Below are positions 38,261-50,169 of a stretch of DNA of 64,000 nt, piece by piece. Within the stretch, counting starts at the first letter, position 1. Every line of letters begins with the position of its first letter. The notes under the pieces are model-generated. The model was not told the DNA's origin. It worked only from the letters and a program-made list of their open reading frames with translations, and did no database searches. Source of the DNA: Pyricularia pennisetigena (Eukaryota; Ascomycota; Sordariomycetes; Magnaporthales; Pyriculariaceae); contig NC_043744.1 of the NCBI RefSeq assembly GCF_004337985.1, positions 6,497,987 through 6,561,986 of the forward strand, given 5' to 3'. The translations under genes were made by a program, and so were the position numbers.

Positions 38261-39061
38261 GTTAATGGGAATAATATATGAACTTGGGTTAACGGGATTT
38301 ATAATATATTATAAATACTTGTAAAACTTTCAATTTTATCGTCCAAAATGTTAAATAGTTCCCCTAAATAGGTCTTTTTCCTTTTTTACGCGCTATAAAG
38401 CGCCTTTACTTGGTATAGTTTAATTGGTTCGCTTTGTATTTATAACGGCGGGATATATTTGTTAATATTTAGTATTTTTCCTTGTTATTTCGTTATATTT
38501 CCTATTATTTGCTAAAACGTATTATTATTTCGACATTCCGCTTTTCAAATCGTTATTATTTTGTTTTCGTGACAAATTTATTTTTTGGGAATTTGATAAA
38601 ACCCCTAATTTGTTTAATTCGCCGAAAATGTAATTTCAATCACCTTTTTTTTGCGAACCGGTTATATTCCTTTTTCTATTTTTTTTTGCATAACGTTTTC
38701 CGGATTTCCGGTTTTTAGCTCCGTTGTTTAGGGAATCTAGTTATTGGGTATTAACATTATTTATATTAATATTTTATGATTCCAATTTTCCGTTTCGGTA
38801 AATTGTTAACCGTTTTTTCCATTTTTTCCCCACGAAATAACTCCATAAAATTCCGGAAACATATTTTTCGAATTCTTTCCATTCAAGGATTGCAAATCAT
38901 AAAACAATTTGCACTCCATTTTTCGAATTGTTTTTGGTATAAGGGTAACATTATTTTTTCGCGCTCGTGCTCCTTAAATCGGTTAAATGTTTTAAAGGTT
39001 TATATTTTTCGTCGAACTATTAATGTTTTTTCCGGTTTTTCCGGGAGTTCGTGGGAGGGTT
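38261..39061 (-). pseudogene. Copia-2a gag, central part
   Basis: Minus-strand alignment with about 41610-42400 of Copia-2b. Shared blocks include the CTATTTAGGGGAA string and the FNRF.GTSAE region near 38960. The large plus-strand open frame at 38776-39081 is an antisense shadow. Confidence 0.7.
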
Positions 39062-39066
39062 CGTAC

Positions 39067-39725
39067 TATGAACATGGCTAGCGCAGGGCTAATTATATTA
39101 GCTACCCTGCACTATCTTATAATGACTAGCACGGGCTAATTTTATTAGTCACCCTGCATAGAATAAATAAATAAATAACAAATAAAACGTATACGCGTTT
39201 ATATACACAAAGCTTTATATATTACGTCTTTGTCAATAGTTTCAACAACAAAATAAATACGTCATATATAATATAGCTTAGTGGTACCATGCACGTTCCA
39301 TAATCTATATTATATATACGTTGTTGAAATGCGTGGGTTCGAATCCCGTTGTGGTCGCAGATTTTCTGTGCATACATAAGCACAATAGGCCGTTAGGCTC
39401 AATGGGCCGTTAGGCTCAATAGGTCGGCAGGCCAGTCACATGAATAAGGCCAAATCATGTGACGTGACCCCGCATTCCGGACATCCGGATCGAAGATTTG
39501 CACCTATGGATTCGAACACGTAATTCACAACTTAGCCTTAGATTTATCACCTTCATAACCTTCATCGATTCAACGATTTAACGAATCGATTGTGCAACAA
39601 TATATTTTCTCTATCACCCGCTAGCAGACGGTTATCTGCCATTTTAACGTTCCATTAGCCTTATACGTGATCCACCTTTCCCCGCGTTTAAAATTAAGCT
39701 TATTCTATCTCGTAACCTCCTCACA
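39067..39725 (+). repeat. Solo LTR, family X (659 bp), copy 2
   Basis: The ends are TATGAA (from TGTGAA) and TCACA. The flanking 5-mers CGTAC (39062-39066) and CGAGC (39726-39730) differ at two positions, so the TSD is imperfect. Copia-2a gag sequence continues on both sides, which confirms insertion. This copy keeps clear Pol III-type A-box and B-box sequences (TAGCTTAGTGG near 39277, GGTTCGAATCC near 39337). Confidence 0.85.
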
Positions 39726-39730
39726 CGAGC

Positions 39731-40157
39731 AGGAGTTCCGCGTCAATTTGTTACTTTATTAATAAAGGAAGTTGGAATTTCGACAATATATTGTCCAGGA
39801 GGGTTCGCACCCTGCTATAGCGTTCGCCGTTAATTCGGGAACCAGTTTTAACGCTTATTTTATCGTATTCTCTCCAATAATATACGGTTTTATTATAATT
39901 TATTAATTCATAAGGTAATATACCTAAATGGTTAATTCTAAAAGCCCTTAACTATTCGTAAAATGACGGTTATTAATTTTGCTACGTAACGTTTTGGAAA
40001 GGCATTACCCGTTTAATGTGAAAATCCTGACTGGTTAGGACGGTTTTTTTTCATTAACCGTAGGATGTGCTATAGGTTTTAAACATTTATAAAATAACGG
40101 TATTAACGTGTAATCCCTTTTTTTGCTTTTTTATATTACCTAAATAATATTAATTAG
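39731..40157 (-). pseudogene. Copia-2a gag N-terminus and leader
   Basis: Minus-strand alignment with 41166-41600 of Copia-2b. The gag ATG of Copia-2b (41473) reads ATA here. The last 150 bases or so before the LTR are leader sequence. Confidence 0.65.
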
Positions 40158-40391
40158 TGTTAATAGGTGTTTCGAAATGTGGATCGATTAATACAAGGTT
40201 CTCATACAAGTTAAAAGATATATATTAATTATTAGTTTGATAAAACTGTCTTAAGGTGAGCTTTTGAACGTCCTTCTATCTTATATTCGCAATTGGGCGG
40301 GTAAGTCACGTCCAGTTAGCCTGTGCGGCATTGCACGTGATTTATCGCTCTACTGTTAATTTGGCCTCGATTCCCTCTATTCCAACAATCT
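40158..40391 (-). repeat. 5' LTR of Copia-2a, truncated
   Basis: Begins TGTTAATAGG, the outer or inner LTR terminus seen at 59597, and stops after CTATTCCAAC where MULE-like DNA starts. Confidence 0.7.
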
Positions 40392-40934
40392 ATACCGTTC
40401 AATAATCGATTGGGTATTACATATATGTATATATATATATATATAAATATTGCAATCAAAACGTAGTTCTGCTTTTATTAATCTTAACGATAACAAAGCC
40501 GAAATTTCAGGGATCCAATTACGTATATAAACAAACGTTTACGTAAAATTCAATTTAAAACAATTGGTCTTATTATTCTTTTATCTTTTTATACATTTTA
40601 TTGGATAAAGGTCGTAATAAAGAAGTTTCATAACATTTATATACTGTTAATTGGACTTTATAATGTAAAGGCAATAGCCAAAACGAGGCTTAACCAACAG
40701 GATACGTATGTAGGTATAAAATTAATTGCATTGTTTTAACTACAGGAATAGGTCCGTTATAGGTCCAAAGGTCTATATATAGACCTTTAGCCCCATAATT
40801 ATCTTAGTTAGAATTGCGCATAAAATGTATTCCGACATATATATTATTATAATGAAATAGTTTTGTTGAAGCTTTTTCAATTTTATTAATAATCGGGCGA
40901 ATTATCAGGCTTTTGTATACGTTATATATTAAAG
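40392..40934 (-). mobile_element. MULE-like remnant between two inverted Copia-2 LTRs
   Basis: The first half resembles the inverted interior of MULE1-3 (the AATAATCGATTGGG, TA tract and TATATAAACAAACG strings). From about 40600 on I cannot assign it. No gene is supported. A perfect 22-base palindrome centred on TATATA lies at 40767-40788. Confidence 0.5.
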
Positions 40935-41165
40935 TTGTTAGTCTAGAGGGAATCGCGGTTAAATTAACAATAGAGCAATAAACTGCGTGCAATCCCGCAC
41001 AGCCCAGTTGCACGTAGTCCACGCGCCCAATTGCGATGATAAAACGAAAGGACATTCAAAAGCTCACCTCTAAACAGTCTCATAAAACGGACAATTAGTA
41101 TATATCTTTATATTTGTATAATAACGTTCTATTAATCGATGGATATTACGAAAAATCTATTAACA
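40935..41165 (+). repeat. 5' LTR of Copia-2b, truncated at its outer end
   Basis: Matches the distal part of the 3' LTR (48095-48314) and ends CTATTAACA. It is the mirror image of 40158-40391. Confidence 0.7.
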
Positions 41166-41472
41166 TTAATGAATATTACTCAAATAATACAGAAAAGCAC
41201 AATAAAGGGATTTAACGTTAATACCGTTATTTTTTCAGAACGTTTAAGACTAACAAGATATCCTACGTAAAGTTTGGAGAAACCGTATTAGCCCGTTAGG
41301 ACTTTTTTACCGAATGGTACAGCCTTTATAAAACGTTACGTAAAAAAAAGGAAATAATAATCGTTATTTTACAAATATTTTAAGGCTTTTGGCTTTCACC
41401 ATTTAGGTGAATTATTTTGTAAATCAACAAATGATAATAATAGTGTGTATCATTGGAGAAAATACGGTAAAA

Positions 41473-43000
41473 TGAGCGCAAAAACTAGTTCCCAGGTGAG
41501 CCACGAACGTTACAATAAAGTACAAACCCTCCTCAACAACATATTATCGAAATTCCAATTACCTTCATTAATAAAAGAATGAATCGACACGGAATTCCTG
41601 TACAGACCCTCCCACAAATCCCCGGGAAACCCGGAAAAAACATTAAAAATTCGAAAACAAATATAGATTTGTAAAGTATTTAACCGATTTAGGGGGACGA
41701 GCGCGGAAAAACATTATGAGCCTTATACCCAAAGAATTTCGCAAAATGGATTGAAAACCATCTTATGATTTGCAATCGTTTAATCCAAAAAGTTTCAAAA
41801 ATATAATTAGAATTTTATAGAGCTATATTACCGGGTAAATAAAATGAAAAGAGTTGTTCACGATTTACTAATACGGTAAATTGGAATTGTAAAGTATTTA
41901 TATAAATAATTTTATTATTTAATAGCCAAAAATTTCAAACGACGCAACTACAAACTAAAGGTTCGGAAAACGTTATTCAAAAGGAAAAATAATGAAAGGA
42001 ATATAACCGGTTTGCAAGATCAAGGTAATTAAAGTTACCCTTTCCGCGAATTAAACAGTGAGGGGTTTCACTAAATTCCCAAAAAATACAGTTTTGACGA
42101 AAACAGAATTATAACGACTTATAAAGCGGAGTATGAAAGTAATAATACGCTATAATAAATAATAGGGGACATAAGGAACTAATTAAAGAAAATGCTAAAT
42201 ATCAACGAGAATATCCCGCCGCTGTAAATCCAAAAAAAAGAATCGAATTACACCAAAGAGAAGCGTTTAATAGCGCGTGGAACAGGAAGAAAACCTATTT
42301 AGGGGAATTATACGACATTTTGGAAAATAAACTCAAACGTTTTATGGATATTTGCAATATATTGTAGATCCCCTTAAACAAGATCCATATATTATTCCGA
42401 TTAGTTTGAATAAAAACGGATAAACGCAATTTTGGAAATATATAAACAGACGAATAGCGTAAACTTCAAGAAACGTATAGCAAGTTTGAAAATCGGTTTA
42501 AAACACCGTTTTTATGTCAAATATACTATAAAAATTAGAGCTTTATCAATTTCGAAAACGTTAAAACATAACTGGATTACGAAGGAAAACACAGTTTAGA
42601 AATTATGCAAATTATATTAAAAAGATTGCAAATTTGCCAAAGAAACACTGTGGCCTAAGTGTATAGATAAGGAGCACCTTATTGCAACGAACCTAAAAGC
42701 GGTCCAAAATATGAAAAAATTTCGAACCGTTATTACCAACCCTGCGGCTATTTTCCCGGCATTATTAAACCAAGTACTAACTGCTTTTGAATTGGAAAAG
42801 CGATATACGGTATATGATACGTTTTTTGTTAACCGAAAATATAGGAAATATATAAGCCGCAGAAAAGAAAATAATAGTAATTACCCGCGACGAGGATATA
42901 ATAAACGACCTGGCCAATTTTTCAAAAACCAAAAATGCTATTTGTGCGGTAAACCGGGGTAAAGACCTTCGCACAATATAAAGGAAGAAAAATAACGGTG
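41473..43000 (+). pseudogene. Copia-2b gag with zinc knuckle
   Basis: Starts at ATG 41473 (MSAKTSSQVSHERYNKVQTL). The N-terminal block through about 41700 is typical of fungal copia gag polyproteins. The region near 42711-42962 ends in the knuckle CYLCGKPG (42936-42959), where the third ligand codon has become a stop. Copia-2a provides the same features on the minus strand. Gln and Trp codons are widely converted to stops. The protein would form the particle that packages element RNA. Confidence 0.8.
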
Positions 43001-43429
43001 GCGAAAGCAAAAAAGGCGAAATAGGAAATACCGAAAAAAGAACTAACGCGGAGATAAATAACTTTTTACCAGCGGCAAAAATAAAGGAAAAATAGAATAA
43101 AAGGAAAAAGATTCGAAGAACAAATTTAGTGACAAAAGAATATATATAAACGGTTCAGACGGATATACTTTAATTGATTTTGTATATTATAAAACGCCGG
43201 TATTCCTAACGAACGAAACGCTCCGACACAAATTAAATTAAGACCGAATGGCGGTTCAAAAAAACAAAGCACCGCAAAAAGGCTTACCGCACCAAATTTT
43301 GAATTAATAAAATTTGAATAATCTTTGGCATGGCATTATACCGGATATAGGCGTTGCAGCGATATTGACGGCCGGAAGTAACCAAATGGAAATATTATAA
43401 CGTAAAAAGCCGGAAATCCAAATCGATTA

Positions 43430-46400
43430 ATCGAATCCAAATAAAACCAAAATGCGTTTCGGCATAGGCGAAAGGATTACCGTTATAGGAAAAATTACTT
43501 TGGATACACAAATTGCTATTATAACGCTCCAGGTAAAACAGATTCGGACACGATTTCTTTTATGCATAAAAAATACAAATAAATTCGGCATATACCTAAA
43601 CAATGCCAGTAACAAATTCATAAAGGTTAATAGTACGAAAATGCCAATTTTAGTAAATGGGGGTACCCATGGTTTTTCCTACCAGGATTAAAACCAGGCG
43701 GACGGGAAACGTATTTTACAAGAACAAAAAACACGCTAATAACTTGTTTAACCGAAAAAAAGCTGAAAACGGTTTAGCGCAAATTCGGCCACTTTTTAGT
43801 ACAGCGTTTATGGAAAACGTTATAAGAGGCAGGCCACTAGGTTAAGCGAAACATTTAAAGTTAATAAATCAATTTTATCATTATTACAAAATTAAAGAAA
43901 ACGCATTATAGCGTGATAAATTTATTTAAAAGGACAATATAAATTTCAATAACGAAATCGTGGTTAACGTAATGTACTTGGAATTTAAACCAGTTTTGGA
44001 CGTAACCGACGCGAGTAGGTATTACAGGCTACATGTTTTTTAAATAATATAATAGCGAAAGAAATATGGGAAACAATAAAGAAATGCTGGGTCGATACGT
44101 ATTTAGGACCACCCGACGTTATTATATACAATTTAGACATAAATTTGACCGCGGCTAGATTTAAGGCAAAAACACGGTTCTGTGGTATAATATGCAACCA
44201 AATACCAATCGAGAGACATTAGTTATTGGGGAAAGTCGTAAAATACCATAAACCGTTACGAAAAACGTACGAAATAATAAAAGTCAAATACAAGCAAATA
44301 ATACCGTAAAACGCATTGCAAATAGCGGTAAAAACCGTAAACGATATTATAGGCCCGCACGGCCTAATACCTACCCTATTAGTATCCGGGGCAATACCAC
44401 GTATTATAAACGATTGAACGCCTTTAAAAAAACAAATGCAACGCGCCGAAACCGTTAATAAAACTATAAAGGAATTTAAAAAATAAATGGCGTAAAGGAA
44501 AATTAAAGAAATAATAAAAAAGAGGAATGGCCCGAACATCGAATTAAAAATGCCAATATTACTGGAACTGGGAGTAAAGGTTTTGGTATATAAAAAAAGC
44601 ACAAATGGACTGGACCTTTTAAGGTATTTAATATATTAAATTTGATAATAATTGTTAATATGGTAAACAGCCTTTCCGTATCACGAAACATGCATTTAAA
44701 ACCATACCACCGCTTTATGAAATAAATAAAGAAAATAATAACGAAACCATATCGACGGAATTAGAGTTGCGATACCCAAAACCCGAAAAGCTGAAACGCA
44801 AGGCAAAGCCTAAAAAATGAGGGAATTGAAGACTAAATGCTCGAAACAAACTTATAAAAACAAAAAACGCAAAACTGGAAATTACAATATAGATACCACG
44901 CCTGGATATGATATTGAAGGACGACGAAATATAAAAGCGGTATTTTATATTAAGAAACTGTGCAAAAACGAGATTTAACCGACTTTAAAACAAAATATAT
45001 AAAACGGCGAGTACCCAATTCCTAATAAAAAAAGCAACGAACCCACGAATTCACCCTAAAATACAGACGAAGAAGCCGAATTAAAATTCCCGGGAAACCG
45101 TTCGAAAAGTCCATGTATTAGGAGGTCAATATTTTGCTAATTGCAAAAGTTTTGCAAGCGGTAATTAAAAGAAGATTCAATAATTAAAGGATTTTCGGAT
45201 CGCGATTCGTAAATAAAATTAAAGGGTTACCGGAACAACCTTATGAAACATTACGTGTTATTATACAGGGGTACAGCGATTTTGAAAAAAAACTTTTTAT
45301 GCAATTACCTACAAGAATACGGTGCAGCCAAAGGCTTTGTTAGCTTTTATATTGGTTATAAAACAGTTCGGATGCGATTTAATACTTAAAAATATTAGCT
45401 AAACGTACATTTTAAACTTTACGAAATTAAAAAGGACGTTTTCGTACGAATCCCGAAAAAAGCCGAATATCGATATCCCGCTAATACGGTATTTAAATTT
45501 ATTAAACCCTTTCACAGATTCGCAAAAGCAGGTTTACATTAACTAGCTATACATTAACGTTATTATAAAAAGCGTCTAAACTGCATCCTCTTAAGTTACG
45601 ATCCGTGTTTATTTTCTTCGAGAGAAAACGCCCATTTTGTTATTATAGGAATATAAACAAATAATACGCCAAATTTGGGAAATAAAGAACTTCCTCGAAA
45701 AAAGCAAAAAAATCAAAAAACTGTATTTTAAGGTTAAATTACAAACAATTATAAAACTAGGAAACAAGCCAAGTTTTAACGGCTATTTAATTAATATTAT
45801 AGCAAAAGTTTGGAGATATGGCAAAAAGGATAATTCGACAGGTTATAGCTTATAACGACAAACAACCAGGGGCAAAACATAAGCATATCGCTTAACGAAC
45901 CAAAAAAACGTACGTTACATCGATTTATTAACCGGAGGTTGCATTCGATTATGCCGCAGGGGCGCAGGCAGTAAAACCCGATAACGAAAATTATAATTTA
46001 ATCAATAAGCGAATCGAGTGGAACTGCCAGAACGGACACAAAAGACTTTCCTATATTTGAATCGACATTAAAGCAGCAAAATTATACGTATTTATCGACG
46101 GGTCCTTTACTAATGAATAAGATTTTAATTCCCAAATCAGATATATAATATTTTACGGGAACGAATACTCCGTGGATCAGGAAACCGGCTTTTAAATAAC
46201 CGGTAATGTTATATATTAATCATTGACCACATATAATAAAACTAGCAAAAGCTTATTAATGAACGGGATTTATAATATAATTATTGGATTCATTATTGGG
46301 TCTATATTAAAACCTATTATCGCAACCATTTTGGAAAAGTTGAATCTATTTCCTTCACCTATAGTTATGTACACGGACAATTGATTTCTATACTAATGCC

Positions 46401-46640
46401 TAGTGCGATTGGGATAATAGCGGAAAACCCACTCATAATTAATCTGTTGAACTTGAAATAATTATATGAAAATCGTAAAACTGAAAAAAAATAAATGGAT
46501 TTGAGGAAAACCCGATCCGGCAGATTTTATAACAGAAAACGGGCCCAGTAGAGCTCTAACCGAATTGATTAATACCGATTCGACGGTAATGCGCATTGAA
46601 AAATGGTTAAAAATTTACAAAATTTACCGGAAAAAACGAG
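43430..46640 (+). pseudogene. Copia-2b pol: protease/integrase, RT, RNase H
   Basis: The segment with RFGIGERITVIGKITLDT and FLLCIKN (43452-43580) is the family's sequence upstream of integrase. The integrase core spans 43800-44640, with KYHKPLRKTYEIIK and IIGPHGLIPTLLVSGAIPR as strong family motifs. RT begins near 45170 (VIIQGYSDFEKKLF) and continues with ANTVFKFIKPFHRFAKAGLH at about 45480-45540. RNase H is at 46080-46640 (YVFIDGSFTNE, then a PDPADFITENGPSRAL tail). Frames change several times and RIP-type stops are frequent. It is inactive. Confidence 0.88.
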
Positions 46641-46649
46641 AAAATTAAA

Positions 46650-47880
46650 AAACGAATTAAATTAATTGGGAGCGGCGAAACGATATAATATGTCGTTAAC
46701 GATTAAACGACCGCGCGCGACGTGAAACGCATCGTCAAAGACTACCGACAAACACCGCAGCGCTTTTACCAAAAGTAAAAAAAAACAAAAACAACGTTAT
46801 ACAATTTTAACGTTATGCATTAGGGTAAATATTCCCGTTATCATTTTTCTCCTTATTTTCCTCCTTACGTAAAACATTATACTCGGTTAACATAGTTTTT
46901 TCAAAACCTATAAAACGTTCAATTGGCGAATGACCGTAGCATAACCAGTAAAACGGCGTTCCTCCGACGATGAATATATCAAATCGTCGTTCGCGGTAAA
47001 AATACTTTCATAAAAAGCGATTATCAATATATTTTTATATAATTGTACGCCACCGGTCGAAATTTGATGAATATTTATTAATGGATAAAAAGATAAAAAT
47101 AACGTTTGAACTGATTTACGGTAATAATCGCGATATGAATTTTAACGCGGGGCATTTCAGTTTTGCGTTTTTTGGGAATGGTAGTAATAAACAAAAACCC
47201 AGATTTTTTGGGTTCGTTTCTAAACAACGCGCCGGTTTTTTGCAAAATATAAGCACGCAGGAACAGCATCGCAAATTTCAAAGCCATCGTGGGATTAAGC
47301 AAATTATATTGAAATAACCATATTAAGAGCAAAGAAGCTCCAAATTGCCAATTTATATTGGTTTGCAAAAATAACCTTATTTGCATTTAATGCAGAGGCC
47401 AAACGGCGGAATAATATTTTAGCAAACACTAAGAATTTTTTGCTAAGCTTGTTTGTTAGCGAAATAAAAATCAAAATAAGCCAAATAGGGAATAGGGCGC
47501 AAAATTAAAAAAACGATTAACAGTTTTCATAACAACGATAAAATTAAAAACAAGAATTTATTTTCGTCGGAAACGTTGGGAAAAACAGATACAATGGCGA
47601 AAATTAGGTTAAAATTAAGCCGAAAGATAAAAAGGGCAAATAAAATAATAGATAAACAGCAGAACTGCCAAAAGGACAATTACTAAGAAATAATTTAAAA
47701 AACGCTAAAAAAAGGCTTCGAAAAATTATTATAATTACATATTAAAATTCGTGGCAGGAAAAAGCCCTTTTATAAACAAAAAGAATCGCCAGAAGTTTGT
47801 TGTCAATTAAAAACGATGTCCTTGCGATGAAATGATGAGGTGAATCAATAATAGGAACGGTAAAAAAAGTTACAATTATT
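46650..47880 (+). pseudogene. Extra 3' ORF of Copia-2b, unknown function
   Basis: Downstream of RNase H and before the LTR there is a coding-like stretch that Copia-2a shares (7723-8930). In the best frame it begins LIGSGETI, continues with TARDVKRIVKDYRQTPQRF, then KTKTTLYNFNVMH and SPYFPPYVKHYTRL, and is basic overall. The interruptions are nearly all at codons one RIP step from Gln, Arg or Trp. There are no clear membrane segments, so env is not supported. I cannot name the family. Confidence 0.55.
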
Positions 47881-47889
47881 ATTTTTAAA

Positions 47890-48314
47890 GGAGGCCTCGT
47901 GGTTGATAGCCATTATAGTAGGAATTTATAACCGGTTGCGTGGAGCGCAACGAATAAGCACCAAAACCGCTTTTAGCAAATTTATCGCAAATTGTATAAC
48001 TGTTTTTGTTGTTTTCGTTTTACAGATTGTTTTGCCACTGGATTGGGGGTTATTAACCGCGTGCAAAAAAGAAACAATTGCCGGTATTGGAATAAAGGGA
48101 ATCGCGGTCAAATTAACAATAGAGCCATAATCCACGTGCAATGCCGTACAGGCCAATTGCACGGGACTCATCCGCCCGATTGCGTGTATAAGACGGAAGG
48201 ACGTTGAGAAGCTGACCTTTAAACAGTTTAATAGAACGGACAATTAATATATATCTTTATATTTGTATAACCACGTTCGGTTAATCGATCGACGTTATGA
48301 AAAGCCTATTAACA
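47890..48314 (+). repeat. 3' LTR of Copia-2b (inner boundary approximate)
   Basis: Homologous to 7283-7722 and 59597-60010. It ends GCCTATTAACA. Open frames on both strands here (47903-48130, 47926-48243, 47992-48207) are LTR sequence. Confidence 0.7.
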
Positions 48315-48479
48315 AAAGTAAGAATATTAATAATATTCGAGTTTAAACGATAATTGCATACATTTTATACCCTTTAATTGGTTAGAAACCAGATTATTAA
48401 ATATAATGTTATATTTGTATTATTTATTATTATTTATATTAACGAATAAAATACAATGAAATATATTGCAAAATGGTGA

Positions 48480-48810
48480 TATACCTAATATTGAAGTACG
48501 AATTTAATCTAACGAGCTAGAATGAAGGTTTTAGCGTTAAAATGATAACAAAAATCCAAACTCTACAACGCCGGTTACCCCATATTTCTATGACTTTTAT
48601 TTATTTTTGAATTGAATATTCAACTGCCTACAGTGGTTATACTATTGCTTTTTGCGTATACGCGCTATAACCGGCGAAATACGACAAATGGTCCTTAGAC
48701 TAGAACGAGCGCGACTTTCTCGGCCAATGTAATTGGTCGAAAAGCCATGTGGCTAAAAGGTACATATAGCGTTTGGACCACGCAGGGGTCTAGTCTAAGG
48801 ACTAAAACTA
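48480..48810 (-). mobile_element. MULE end fragment
   Basis: Reverse complement of the 5' terminal 330 bases of MULE1-3, with deletions. The terminus reads GTCTAAGGACTAAAACTA, ending at 48810. The other end is absent. Confidence 0.65.
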
Positions 48811-50169
48811 CGATTATCCCGAGTTAGTTATTTGGTGCAGCTATACTAGGATATAACTTAAACTTCTACTTGACTTCCTATTTTGCATTTTATTCAAAAT
48901 GTTAATGTTATGAATAATCGAGAATAAGTATTTTTAATCAAATCTGGGATAAAGAATAATTATTATATTTTCACCCGGGGTTGAAATGGAAAATTTACGT
49001 GGGCTTTATATTATTACCCAATATCTGAAAGTCCTTAAAATTCAAAATTTAAACTATTATCTATGATAATAGCGCGTGCTGTAAAACTGTTTATAAACAG
49101 CGAATGTGCAATTACTTCGTGGTAGGGGTAAAAATCACCACCCTCAAATAGTGGTGGCGACTTTGCAGGTGTGCGGAACCCCGATCTCGCGTTATATAAA
49201 AGTACGAACGGGTGCTCGCTGGGGTTTAGCAAAATGTTTCGTTATAATGGCGATTAACGTGATTCCCTTTTTTTTCTTTTCCAAAATTAAACATCGCGTT
49301 GTGGTTTTAATTATTTAACAAAAAAACATTATAAAATCAACTGTGGTCATAATTTCAGGTTTTCAAATCGTTAAATTAATTAGCAATTGCGATCCCTGTG
49401 AAAAAAGAGCGAAATAATTGTGGGTCAAAAGTTTTAGGTAATATTAACGTCGTGAAAATTACATCGACAAATACACGGTGACAAGGGGTGGCTTTTTTGC
49501 CTGCCACCGTAGTAAATATATCGCTGGCATTGTTAAATTAAAGAAAATTTTCCTCAATAATAATAATTGCTCCGGTTTTATATTACCCTAATAAAGATTA
49601 AGCGCCTTATCCCGCCTTTGAAATGGCCATTTGGTTTGCATACCATGTCGTTACTATGCATAGCCACGCTAAGCGAAGCGTTGGTAAAAGGTCCACTAAC
49701 CCCATATTAAAGTCCCCTTTCTAATTTAATGCTAATTTAAAGCTCCTATCTGCTTTTTTATCTACCAGTTTTTAACTATTACTTAATTTACACAGGATTT
49801 CCAATATACACCTAGCGGTAATATCCGATTTCCTGGCGTAATGTAAATATTACTATTATAGGCATAGCTGGAGGGCTAAATGAATCATTATGAAATGAAC
49901 TGCATGAATATCTAATAATCTCTCACTAATAGCAGTAAAGCCGCCATTTTAATTTACTGACGCACAATAATACGTTGAATAATTAGCAGAAAACACTTTT
50001 TAAACTATATATTACGATTCTATATAATCATGGTTTAATCCTCGAAACATTCGTTTCCGATTAAACTTTGTTAAACAACTATCATTGCAATTTATATTAG
50101 TAACCACGCCATTAAAAATCCTCTAACGATAGCTTTTAGCTCCATTTTTACCATCTTTTATTCGCCGAA
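48811..50169. other. Non-repeated DNA upstream of the effector gene
   Basis: About 1.36 kb with no match to other parts of the window and fewer RIP features. I see no supported gene. Short inverted repeats occur near 49128-49152 (CACCACC...GGTGGCG) and near 49665-49690. Short open frames (49035-49232, 49106-49318) have no recognisable product. Confidence 0.6.

Larger units (their letters stand above)
7283..40391 (-). mobile_element. Copia-2a, one minus-strand copia element split by nested insertions
   Basis: Its segments are 7283-9178, 9749-11003, 20576-22839, 30686-30733, 38261-39061 and 39731-40391. Read on the minus strand and joined, they align in order with Copia-2b at 40935-48314: LTR, gag with a CCHC knuckle, integrase, RT, RNase H, extra ORF, LTR. 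Removing the gypsy element together with one TATAT copy restores the GAGGATATAATAAACG string seen in Copia-2b. Each insertion is described separately. The coding content is fully degraded by RIP-type changes. Confidence 0.8.
40935..48314 (+). mobile_element. Copia-2b, Ty1/copia element with an extra 3' ORF
   Basis: The order is LTR, leader, gag (from 41473), integrase, RT, RNase H, a further ORF of about 400 codons (46650-47880), then the 3' LTR. It faces away from Copia-2a, so the two elements form a head-to-head inverted pair. Stops of RIP type occur throughout. The outer 5' end is cut by the MULE-like remnant, so no TSD can be checked. Confidence 0.82.

Noticed and set aside
38776..39081. 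101-residue plus-strand open frame with hydrophobic start
   Set aside because: Antisense of Copia-2a gag, shown by alignment to Copia-2b at 41610-41960.
49106..49318. 70-residue open frame upstream of the effector gene
   Set aside because: No signal peptide, no recognisable motif, and inverted repeats within it. There is no support as a gene.
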